A stretch of 64,000 bases of DNA from Farysia itapuensis (Eukaryota; Basidiomycota; Ustilaginomycetes; Ustilaginales; Ustilaginaceae), in NCBI GenBank assembly GCA_023212645.1, contig JALBYC010000003.1, positions 682,001 through 746,000 on the forward strand, given 5' to 3'. The stretch's first letter is position 1. Each line of letters starts with the position of its first letter. A program made the translations under genes and the position numbers. The notes under the pieces are model-generated. The model had not been told where the DNA came from and did no database searches. It was given only the letters and a program-made list of their open reading frames with translations. This document shows, one piece after another, positions 39,701 to 48,539 of this stretch.

Positions 39701-41640
39701 CTAATGCGGTCGTAGCGGTGAGTTTGCCGACGCGAGTCCTGCCCCGTGGACTTCCCTGCATTTTGCCACCACCTTCTGAATACGGACCAAGGAAACAAGC
39801 TCGTTTCGATCTCGGCTCTGGCTTTGGCCTGGCCGACGCAAGCAGTGACCCAGAAGTGGTACCAGCATCCAAGATCCAAGTAAAACTGCCCGGACGCAAT
39901 GCGGCGGTCGTCCAGCCAGCACTGACAGGTTTCGATCGCCCCTTGCAGAACGGCCCAATTCAAGGGTCACTAGGGGATGCCAGCACCGATGCCATCATCA
40001 GCGAAGTCTTGTCGTCTTCCAGCCCAGCCAAAAGTGCGTACGACGATCGCCATCGAACTCGCGATCCCGCAGCTGTCGCCATGGGCCCATTGGATCATCT
40101 GCACAATGGCTTTGCCTCTGAATCCTACGGTTATGCCAGCAACGGCACCCAGCAGCCAGTTTCGAGCACATATCGCAAGAGCCGACGCGGCTCTAACCCC
40201 GGCAGAGGCTTTTACGAAGAAGGCAACTCGCCAGTGTCGTTCATGGTCAACAGTGACATCAGAAATGATATGGGAAACGCGCGCGGCAACCTCTCGCCAT
40301 TCGGCGTCGCGCCTTCAGCACGAGGCTCGCAGGCTCAGACACCAGCAAGCGCCAGCTCTGTCCTGCCCTCTCCAAGCTTGTCTACACAAGGCACATGGGG
40401 CCAGAGCTCACTCACGTTCCCCGTCATGGAGCCGCGATCCTCCAATCTGGCTGATCGAGACCACATCAAGAGTGTGTGGTCGCTCGCAGCTGATTCGCAT
40501 GCTCGCGAAACGCAGAACTCGCTCAAGGATATTGCAGATGACTTTTTGCCGTCGACCATGCCCATGAGCGTGCACGATTTCCGAGCAGATGACCCGCTGC
40601 TTGCCAGTGGAGACATGGGTCGTTCCGCGGTCAACGCGCGCCAGACGTCTCCGTCCTTTAGTCGCTTCTCCCAGTACGGCCGCTCAACACGCGATCCTTC
40701 CACACAGGAGCTGTCCCCTGTTGCTCACCGGTCCAGCGGCTTTGAGCCCGCAGCTCGAAGCTCGTCGCGAGAGGCCAGTGCTCATCTTCAGGCGGCGGCA
40801 GCAGCGTCTCAGCAGCGCGGCAACTATGGCAGCGGCCTCAACGGTGCGACTTTGTCCCATACCAATGCGTCGCAGGGCTACGGCTCGACTTTCGCCAGCA
40901 CGTATCGCGGTCAACAGCCTGCTGATAGCTCGGCCATGAGTCATAACGGGCTCGGAGGCTATGGAGGGTATGGCGGCCGTGGCGGCAGTCTCACGACCGA
41001 TTCTCTATACAATGAAGCTTCCGGAGGATACACTACAGGCTCGATGACGCCAACGAATCGGCAGACTTATGGGCAGCACGTGTCTCAGGCTCCCACAGCT
41101 CGTTCGGCGCCCGGATCTCCTTACGCTGGTGACACCGGAGCGCAGAGTAGCACGGGATTCAGCAGCAACTACTCGCTCTTTTCGAATGGCGGAGCAAGCA
41201 ACGGAGGCAGCTCGAATAGAAGTCCTCGCGGTGACGGAGTCACTGGCCTGGGTGTTATGGACGAATCAGCCGCTTCGGCAGCTTTCGGTGGCTCAAGTCG
41301 CAGTCAGTTCTATGGCGCGCAAGCAAGGGGCTACCAACCTGGCCAGGGCTACACGCAGCGGCAGGCGGGTCAGACTGGCAGCAACTGGCCTTCAGAACCC
41401 AATCCGCCCGCCAGCACACTCCGTCCAGCAGCTAGCGTGTTTAGCCCCCAACACTATTCGCCCAGTCAACGCCCTGCCACCAAAACCCAGGCGCCTTCAT
41501 CGGCGACTCGCGGAAACACTAGCGGGCCTATTGACGGAGACACGGCCACATCCGCCCCAACCACCGACTCGAACGCTGCTGCCTTTGCCACACCTTCCAC
41601 GAGGTACAACCGCTTCTCGCCCAGCTCGGGACTCTGGTAG
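36766..41640 (+). CDS. Large Ser/Pro/Ala-rich protein of unknown function (1,624 aa)
   Basis: Single exon from the ATG at 36766; a second ATG follows at 36772. No enzyme or known fold is visible. Recognisable blocks: KFTSLSVNKRFLEKA near residue 55; 'EVVEFGDGTQYKIP' near 313 followed by 'VSKEERFKDVSHDRSWPPRG' near 339; repeated short 'WGP' motifs; and a Lys/Glu/Ala-rich helix of about 70 residues at 626-698 (AIERARKRRQEEENIRLAEK). Near residues 880-1010, VKLYPNVPKENFHTG and AWNRFVVQLGSAKPAHRLNRF look better conserved than the flanks. The C-terminal 500 residues are Gly/Ser/Gln/Tyr-rich. The FGDGTQY/SKEERF pair recurs, as far as I remember, in uncharacterised basidiomycete proteins. I infer a disordered scaffold or RNA-associated protein, without proof. 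Confidence 0.75.
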   Translation: MSMLTPSTSEGDVEAITRLADTEPPSTQEPSQPLQQPSQDTSTATAQSAQQPKKFTSLSVNKRFLEKASPIPSPALPVSVKLGDSNSPRLSSSPSNSTRLTSAKLSSVPKAQPTGWATTKPTTPGAASSTASPALAAASATASATDPLPSDASVVKPASSPKPANQSLAPAGNAASPRLVGMGRQSPRPTSAGIDFGPISGRASPGLKGSLGTLNRAVSPASASRAPWASLKSGLSASETRPSTMSDFPTAAEAAKAKQAQEEKAAAAAAKEAARQQAALQALDRFRGTALGSGKHWDEMEDEDGGFLDEVVEFGDGTQYKIPATSDGKPADPDAPPVSKEERFKDVSHDRSWPPRGPQPPAASSKAPSQSAAYKAPASGDSAATIPRRSEQKADKVIIPTTGASVSLRSPVESREPAGYGYGRERRGGPPTYGSGSRNEAPSSSASSQHVTQAVRAWGPLAQRQASLNPGSVPPPPVQKPSAAPAASLLSPSRAPASVAATPTQPSAIASVSPSSSHTSTAKPLSSQLTSASEDRSSTRPLPPHLAQHARPAAETTTAPIGRKTVFADEEGRKPAESSQPSRPADRTPWGPKGLAQARPGSESAPASDAAATQPQQAPAPAPVAEEEDIHSAIERARKRRQEEENIRLAEKERARQKALAIEEKIKAAEAARVEEARKVAEAKAQAEAEAKKAAEAVSSPPQLLRKPSGPADNATTWRTARVPSATLSSNVAPKERGEQPSSRPDRVLAEKVLPQQTVISSAKPAEVKENTPEHDPIGATWRRQQAKSAESAATDEATERTSQKATLPQEQSIVAPADAPRIILSRPVPVQSDAVATDKPASRRQATVEKATRATTSDRSRARDSAIERMPDKEAMPVIATSAPVPAPVKLYPNVPKENFHTGTEAPQDAAPAWNRFVVQLGSAKPAHRLNRFQQKQLAAKAAAMRAHEIPVSATTWESPSASRSFTMDDRLFSKPSANAVVAVSLPTRVLPRGLPCILPPPSEYGPRKQARFDLGSGFGLADASSDPEVVPASKIQVKLPGRNAAVVQPALTGFDRPLQNGPIQGSLGDASTDAIISEVLSSSSPAKSAYDDRHRTRDPAAVAMGPLDHLHNGFASESYGYASNGTQQPVSSTYRKSRRGSNPGRGFYEEGNSPVSFMVNSDIRNDMGNARGNLSPFGVAPSARGSQAQTPASASSVLPSPSLSTQGTWGQSSLTFPVMEPRSSNLADRDHIKSVWSLAADSHARETQNSLKDIADDFLPSTMPMSVHDFRADDPLLASGDMGRSAVNARQTSPSFSRFSQYGRSTRDPSTQELSPVAHRSSGFEPAARSSSREASAHLQAAAAASQQRGNYGSGLNGATLSHTNASQGYGSTFASTYRGQQPADSSAMSHNGLGGYGGYGGRGGSLTTDSLYNEASGGYTTGSMTPTNRQTYGQHVSQAPTARSAPGSPYAGDTGAQSSTGFSSNYSLFSNGGASNGGSSNRSPRGDGVTGLGVMDESAASAAFGGSSRSQFYGAQARGYQPGQGYTQRQAGQTGSNWPSEPNPPASTLRPAASVFSPQHYSPSQRPATKTQAPSSATRGNTSGPIDGDTATSAPTTDSNAAAFATPSTRYNRFSPSSGLW

Positions 41641-41671
41641 CGCCCACGCATCCCGTACTCTCTGGTGTATG

Positions 41672-41749
41672 GCGCACGCATCTCCGTACTCTTTGTGGCG
41701 CACGCATCTCCGTACTCTTTGTGGCGCACGCATCTCTGTACTCTCTGTT
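41672..41749. repeat. 26-bp minisatellite, three units (plus a degenerate fourth)
   Basis: Unit gcgcacgcatctccgtactc plus tttgtg. Copies at 41672-41697 and 41698-41723 are identical; 41724-41749 differs at a few bases; a degenerate copy precedes at about 41643-41671. It starts right after the stop codon of the large orphan gene, so it lies in its 3' UTR. Confidence 0.95.
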
Positions 41750-41755
41750 GTATAA

Positions 41756-42300
41756 TCAGGCTCGGCGGCGCGCTCGTCTCTGTGTTTTTTAAAGCACCAA
41801 TATTTGGGGAATTATACACTTGCCATCATCGCACGTTTTGTGGCTGTGATATATTGGAGAGCAAAGTATATGCAGAGCTTGACGGAGCTCACGGTATGGC
41901 TTGGCAAAGATTGAGCGGCGATTTGCTACGCGATGGCTCATTGTCTCTTCCGTCCCTTGGTGTGTGCCCTTTTTTTCGTATCCGCTTTTCCTTTCCTCAC
42001 TGATCCAAAGGCCGGGCTGCTCAGTGCTTGACCGACTGCCACCCTCGAATGCTTGGTCCTGCACGTCACTCATCTTTCTCCCTCATCCGTCCAACCAGTT
42101 TCTCTCTACACATACGATATATAGTAGCACTGTATCTAGCTTCTCTTTTCTCCCTCTTCTGAACCAAGACATCTTTACTCTCAGCATCGTCAAGACACTC
42201 TGTCCAGAGGAACAAATTTTGTTTAGATCACTAGATGCTCGACGCAGTCAAGAATGTTGCACGCGTCTCTAACGGATAGGCTTGTGTAGTCTTTTGAATA
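41756..42300. other. A/T-richer spacer between the orphan gene and the retroelement island
   Basis: About 550 nt with no supported gene. Contains pyrimidine-rich text near 42070-42190 and a GATATATAG stretch at 42116-42124. The exact 3' boundary of the minus-strand retroelement, expected in or right of this spacer, could not be placed. Confidence 0.5.
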
Positions 42301-42341
42301 ACATTGTCGGTCACACCCGGCTAGTCGTCATGGCCAGGGTC

Positions 42342-44430
42342 TTACGGCGAGTCTTGGCGCCACAGGCGATGGTCGGGCACATGGTACATCGCCGGGTCAA
42401 AGTCGAGTACGGGCGCGTTGCGCTGCCGAGACGAACGGGAGTGTGTGATCGGCTGGTATGGGGCCTCCTCGACCGGGCTGTTTGAAGCTTCATCGCTGCT
42501 GTCCAAGATCTCGATGCAACCAGGGCTGGAAGCTACCGTGATCGGATCTGAGGAGAAGACGATCGGGAGCTGCCGGTCTCCCATCGTCGGAGCCGGGGCA
42601 GGAACCTCCTCCGCGGGCTGGCGCAAGCGTGCCACAAGCTCGTCGTACTCGGCTTGGGCCAAGTGTCCGTGAAGGCGCCGCTGACGAAGGTACTCGTCGT
42701 TGTACTGCGCCAAATCTGTCGCTGCAGCAAGAAAGGTGCTCAAGGCATCGAGATACTGCCCTCTTCTGCTCTCATCTGGATAAGCGATTGCCGCTCGAGA
42801 GGGTTTAGAAAGGCGAGTAGTCGGGAGCGATTTTCCTCGATCTCTGCACATTGGAGAAGGAAGTGCTGTCGGTCAGGCTGAGGATGGCCACACTTGCAGA
42901 TGGCGACAGGATTGGCAGGATGGATGATGCGATTGCCTCTCCATTTGAGAAGCAAAGGAATGACTTTCTCCGCAAGCCCCTGGTAGCGCATCCCGTTGTT
43001 TGTGGAGAAGGTCAGGCTAACCTCCCTGATAGAGGCTGACCCTTCTCGCGTCCAGTCATTCTGCGCCACCTCCCGGATCAACTCGGCAATGAGCGAATTG
43101 ACTCGGCCAACAGAGTATTTCAGAGGCTGCTCAACAGGCAGGTTTCCTCTGAAAACTGCCTCCTAAGCTGCTTGATCCGCCTGTTCATTGCCTTGGATCC
43201 CAGAATGGGCGGGATGTTCTTCTGAAGCGAAAAGGCAAGACGTATAGCCCGATCGCAAGCGTTTATGATGTGACGCGACAAAGACAAGCCGTGGTCCAGA
43301 GTGACCCCAAGAAGGCAAATAGGAGAGACCGGCTGTATCGCCTGGCCGCTCGGGAGGAGTAGGGATGGCAGCGAGTTCGGTTCGCGTGTTCGAGGGGGCA
43401 GGTATACAGCGTAAGACGGCTTGTCCAAGATCAACTGTCGTCCGTCGCACCATGAGCTTAGCCGGTCAAGCCATCTTTGCAGCCCCGCTACGGCCACCTC
43501 AGCAGTATCGCCACTGGTCAAAGCGAAGATATCGTCGACGTATGCTCCCTGGAGAAGGGGGCCTCTGCCTAATCCTTGAATAAGGGGGCCACTTCCTAAC
43601 TCTCGGAAAAACGAATCGAGGTACATTGACCAGACCAGTGGGGATCATGGTGATCCCTGTGGTATGCCACGGGACCTTAGCTCGTATCTTGACGAAGACA
43701 CTCCTTCGAAGTGCAATTCGAATGTGCGGTTCGACATCCATGACTTGAGCCATTGACCGAGCTCCGACTGGCCTCGTGCGCTGAGCTCGTTTGCGAGACG
43801 CTCATGTTCGACGTTGTTGAACGCTCCTCCAACATCGATGGCGCAGACTGCCGCCATGCGATTGTTCTTCAGGGCATTTCTGCCTTTCTCTAACAGCATC
43901 GCTAGCGCGTGTACTGTCGAAATCCCTGGCGACGAGCCGTAGTGGGACAGCTGCAGGAGACCATTAGCCATCAAGTGCTGTATTCTGACCATCATGATAC
44001 GATCCACAACCTTGGCAGCCACGCTGAGCAGGGAGATCGGGCGATAAGACTTCGCCCGTGTGAAGTCCCTTTGCCCGGACTTTGGCACCACTTGGACCTT
44101 GGCAGATTTCCAGCGAGACGGGAACCGGCCCTCAGAAATGCAAGTGTTTGCAACATTGAAGAACCTAGCCTTGAAGATGGCAGAGCGGTTGTAGGCCTCT
44201 GACAGCATCGCTGGACTGATCCGGTCCAAGCCATGGGAATTTGTCCCGGGCGTCGCAAAGTTGGAAAAGTTCCAACTCCCATGGCTCTTCAAACACGACA
44301 TACACTCCCTCCGTGTCGAACGAAGTCGAGAAGTCGTGCAAAACCGGCGACTTTGGAGGTTTTGATGTTGAGGTTTTTTCCTCCAGGTTGCCTGTCTGTG
44401 TGCCTCTCCAGTCAAAGCTGTCTAGCAAGC
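42342..44430 (-). pseudogene. Degenerate non-LTR retrotransposon ORF2 remnant (reverse transcriptase and C-terminal zinc motif)
   Basis: A reverse transcriptase read on the minus strand, broken in several places. From 44415 it runs ARFFNVANTCISEGRFP, YRPISLLSVAAKVVDRIM, VCAIDVGGAFNNVEHERL and RGIPQGSP. A TGA at 43645-43647 interrupts the frame exactly where the intact relative at 46.3 kb has Leu. The same frame resumes as MYLDSFF and carries the catalytic box AYVDDIFAL (YVDD at 43531-43542). A frameshift near 43120-43150 leads to YSVGRVNSLIAELIREVAQND, then the LINE-type C-terminal zinc motif CKCGHPQPDRQHFLLQC. Another shift near 42780 leads to a Ser/Pro-rich end at 42342. At the 5' side a frameshift lies near 44235-44290. 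No endonuclease domain is readable. Confidence 0.88.
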
Positions 44431-45249
44431 TGTCGAACGACCGTTCTCGTTTCTGCGAAGTGTTCTGTTCGATCGAGCCACGTAAAAGATGTTTCGATCA
44501 AGGACAGGTGGGGGATGTGCTCCACTAGACGTGTGCGAGCCTCCATAATCATGCTCTCGCCTTTGTGGTTCGCATGGTCGGATTGGCAGATGGACAGCGT
44601 AGAATGACTTATCCGAGGACAAGGCTGGGAAGGGATTGCGAGCAGAGGAAGTATGACATGGACGAACGATGAAGTGAAGAAGGCAAGGGCTAGAAAATGC
44701 CAGTACATATAGGGTCACGATCCGGTGGGACACTGGTGAGTGCTGAGTGCTGACGCTGGCAAGTGCTTGTCGGAGATGAGGTCTGTGACACAGTGATATG
44801 GTTGCTCGACTCTGCCGCGTTACGCTATACTTGCTTCGCTTTCATATCGAGACGCCAACCTGCGCTTAACCGTCAGTTTTACTCAAGCGACATTTAGCAA
44901 CAAAACTCAATTTTTTGGAGCCCACCACTGTAGTTTAATTTACAACCTTCCCGCTTATACTCTATGAAGGACGGAAGCGCTAACACCGTGAGAACTGGAC
45001 CCACCAGCACTATGCATGTGCGAGGGAAGAACGGATGAACTACCGGGTGCGGCGCATTCAAGAACTGTCTTTATAGTCTCCACTGATGCATTGTGCCCAC
45101 AATGTCGAAAGTTCGCAACCAGCTAACTTCATGACTTGCCGGTGTTCTGACTCAATTTCCGTGAACGAATCGCTACTCATGCTCGCAGGCTCCTCACCGA
45201 GCTGAGGCCAGACTCTTGTCGCTTCCCGGTAAATTATGCGCATAGGAGA
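44431..45249. other. Unassigned sequence inside the retroelement island
   Basis: About 820 nt between the reverse-transcriptase remnant and the minus-strand ORF1-like remnant. If both belong to one element, the endonuclease part should be here, but only weak and interrupted frames are visible (for example around 44412-44708 minus). A short repeat of GTGCTGA occurs at about 44737-44752. Confidence 0.45.
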
Positions 45250-45371
45250 GAGCTCTAAAGTCGAAGAAATAATTCGCCGACCGGATTGGGGTACACGACA
45301 GCCTCTCGCAAGGCTGACAGCACAACAACTCTCTCAAATCTCATTTTGGACAGGACTCCAGTGGCGCTGTT

Positions 45372-46182
45372 TCAGCGGGTTCGGGAGAGCCACTTGCGTG
45401 TCAGTAGCCATGCAATCGCGCAATGTTCCTTGGTGCAAAACCAAGTCTCCACCTCGAGAAGCCCTCTTGCTGTCCTGCGAAATTGAACCTTGGTCGGAGT
45501 GATCTGATGACCACGTCCTTCTGTGATTGTTGCAACACCCTTGGGAGTGAAGTGTTGTACCATGCTAGCCAGGTCCTGTGGGATGTTCTGACCATCGTGC
45601 TGTCCGACCGTCCGTATGACTCGGTCACCTTTGGGCGCAGTGTCCCTTTCCAGCAGGCGAATATATGTGCGTGATGACCGGCTTGTCCATGTGTGTGGAT
45701 CCTCATCTATCCAGCTGTGCAAACAAGTGTCGAATGGTACGATACTGTGCGGGAGCTCTGGCTTGATCGTTGCGTGCGTCGCCGTGGCGTCGCCTTCGAT
45801 TGCTCGTCCGCGCCATCGTGCTCCTCCTGCAACGCACTCCATACTGACATTGATCTCGTGCCTTAGTGCGTGTCATATTCGCCAGATCTTTTTTGTCGCG
45901 GGATCTTTGATTGTTCCGTCCGCGATGCGGCGAATGTTTAGCTCGAGGTACTAAGAGTCCATTACGATCTTCCGCTTTTCCGACATGAATCTGTTCAGTA
46001 TGAGCCACCATCCATGTAGCCGCATTTGCCGGAATGCCCATTTGTGATCTGTGCTGTCGTTTTAGGTAGATACGTGCAATGTTACAGAACCATATCAGCA
46101 CCTGGGCCATGGCTTTGCTGTCAGCAGGCGTGTACTTGGGGCCCTGGGATCTTTCCGAGGCTTGTTCCAGACAGACTGCCAC
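45372..46182 (-). pseudogene. Possible ORF1 (gag-like) remnant of the minus-strand retroelement
   Basis: Two overlapping minus-strand frames (46182-45703 and 45842-45372) look like one former coding region with a frameshift near 45950 and an in-frame stop near 45875. Protein-like text includes AQVLIWFCNIARIYLKRQHR, then GARWRGRAIEGDATATHATI and GLLEVETWFCTKEHCAIAWL. I recognise no domain. Its strand and position 5' of the minus-strand reverse transcriptase suggest the first ORF of that element; this is inference. Confidence 0.35.
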
Positions 46183-46184
46183 GA

Positions 46185-48156
46185 GGGCCTATCGACTGGC
46201 ACAGATTCACATCCTCAATCACACATCATCTCCAAGGACAGCCAGAAACTGGGAACCCCTCGGAGAAATGGGAGGTTTTGGTGCGCGGAATAGGACAGGC
46301 GGCCCTAGCAGCCAGTCCGTCCCAGAAGATTGCTACACATTTGGGATGACGAGCTACGCGAACTGAGCCTGAGGCGCATGCACTTGAGGAGAGCAGAGGC
46401 CAAGCGCCAACGCGGGGTAACAGCTGACAATCCCCAGAGCAGCAGGGTTACCCGCAGACTGGTAGAGCTAGCCCCAGCCATTACGGCCGTTACGCAAGAA
46501 CTCCGCACAAAGGTAAGACAACGCTTAGCAGAACACACAGCAGCCAAGCTCGGAACACTGTCATCCACAAAAGAGTGGGAAGCTGCCAATATCCTCCGCA
46601 ACACAGAAAGGCAGACCACGTTGAGAAGCCCACCATTCACGACAGCAGACGGCAACACTTCTGACCCAGCTGTCAAACTGCAAATGCTAGCCCACACTTT
46701 ATTTCCGGGGGCCACAGAGACCATGCAACGGTCGGACCCAGTCGAATGCACGCTACCCGTGCTCAACGTTACTGAGCTGGACGACGCGGTGAACACCATG
46801 GACTCACACAAAGCACCAGGACCCGACGGCATCACGCCCGAAATGATCCAGAAAGCGTACCAAGGCTCACCCATCTTTAAAGCCAGGTTCTTCAACGTGG
46901 CCGACGACGCCGTCAGCAAGGGCAGATTCCCAGACCAATGGAGACACGCAAACATCACAATTATCCCGAAAGGCGGGCACCGAGACTTTACACTGCCCAA
47001 GGCGTACCGTCCAATCTCGCTCCTATGCGTGGCAGCAAAGATGGTAGACAAGGTCATGACCACCCGCATACACTATCATATTTCTCAAGGGCTGATCACC
47101 GTTCACCACTACGGCTCACTGCCGCGCATGTCTACCGTTCACGCCCTCGCAATGCTGCTGGAAAAGGGCCGAAACGTGCTCCGCTCCAAAGACTCTGTTG
47201 CGACAGGTGTGATTGACGTGGGCGGCGCCTTTAACAATATCGACCACGACAGGCTGTGCCAAGAAGTGGAGAGACGCGGACAGCCACAGCTGGCCAAATG
47301 GCTGACATCATGGCTCCAAGACCGCACGTTCCAGATGTCGTTCGAGGGAGAAACGTCGGCAACATACTCGCTCGGAATCAGAGGCGTGACCCAGGGATCA
47401 CCGCTATCTCCGATTCTGTGGACACTTTACCTAGACTCCTTTTTCCGCACAAGCACAACGGAAGTGGTGCTACACGGGGCGTATGTGGACGACCTGTTCG
47501 CAGTAGCAGCAGGCACAACTCCAGACCTGGCAACCCAACGTTTGCAAAATTGGATCGACGAGCTGAGAGACTGGTGCGAAGAACGCCAGCTACTGCTCGA
47601 CAAGCCAAACTTTGCAATCTACCAAAAGACTCTTTTACAGTACACTCTTGCTGAACAAGGGCCCAGACTGATTCTACCAGACGGGCAACGCCTGGCACCG
47701 ACAACCACCATCAAACTCTTCGGCGTCACTATCGATGACAAATTCTCACTAGAAACACACATCGAAAACACCTGCTCAAAGGTCACGCAAATGACGCACC
47801 GGCTGCAGCGCAACTGCCGCCAAGTCGGGGGAGTCGAAATGGACATCCGCATCAAGCTAGCACAGGTAGGCCTGATGTCCCTGCTGGACTATGCCAGCCC
47901 GCTCTACCTCCCCCTCAAAATCAGTGCGCAGTCGGTCATCGAGCAAACAGAGAGACGCCTACTGGCATTCATCTTTGATATCAAGATCAACGACAAGATG
48001 ACCCCTCCTGAATTTACTACGTCGATGTTGTTGAGACCGGCGGCTGCTCAAATCTCGGCCACTCCCGAGATTTTTACTTACGCGTTCCCGCTTCCCCTTG
48101 CCTCTCGTGTGCTAACGAAGCTTTGTCTGACTACAAACATAGACGCTATAGATTAA
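46185..48156 (+). mobile_element. Non-LTR retrotransposon fragment with a long open reverse transcriptase frame
   Basis: The frame from 46330 (first ATG 46378) to the stop at 48156 encodes about 592-608 residues. Upstream, 46185-46340 in another frame reads as the endonuclease-RT linker (RGPIDWHRFTSSITHHLQG), so one frameshift lies near 46336-46345. RT blocks: HKAPGPDGITPEMIQKAY, FKARFFNVADDAVSKGRFP, YRPISLLCVAAKMVDKVM, VIDVGGAFNNIDHDRL, GVTQGSPLSPILWTLYLDSFF and AYVDDLFAV (YVDD at 47482-47493, residues 385-388 of the frame), then FGVTIDDKFSLETHI and the thumb. No endonuclease, RNase H or C-terminal zinc motif is visible, so both ends are probably truncated. It is related to, but clearly diverged from, the minus-strand copy at 42.3-44.4 kb. 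Confidence 0.9.
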
Positions 48157-48539
48157 CACTGTATTCGGCGTCTCTTCTCCTTTTCTTTTTTTTTTTTTTT
48201 AAGAAGCATCGTTATGCGTAACAATTCAGAGTCCATGAACCCGTCCATGTTCCCATTCTCCTTCGCATTACGCCGAGGCCCGGCTGACGGTGTATCGGCC
48301 AGGACAGAAAGAGTATCGGTGGGGCAGAAATGAGACCAAATAAGCGATTCCAGGCCAGAGCGAACAGCTCAAGATGCATCGTATCGCAGTGCACGATAAA
48401 ATCTAGTCATTCGATTCACAACATTTGCGACGAAATCTAGTAGTTTGAGAGGTCGTGTGCGTATCTAGAATGATAAAGCATTTGGGAGTTCGTCATGGGG
48501 TCAAGAGTGCAAAGCAGGAAGGAGCACGAAGAGCGGGTA
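48157..48539. other. Spacer between the retroelement and the hexose transporter, with a T run
   Basis: About 380 nt without a gene. An almost pure T stretch (about 48179-48201) follows the reverse-transcriptase stop codon. It has the wrong polarity to be the poly(A) tail of the plus-strand element. The right half is the 3' flank of the transporter gene. Confidence 0.6.

Noticed and set aside
46330..46377. Start of the reverse transcriptase frame at 46330
   Set aside because: The codon is TTG; the upstream continuation lies in another frame, so this is a frameshift break, not a start.
46185..48156. A bacterial retron or group II intron reverse transcriptase
   Set aside because: The order of blocks, the linker and the related copy with a C-terminal zinc motif fit a eukaryotic non-LTR element; no retron RNA or intron structure is seen.
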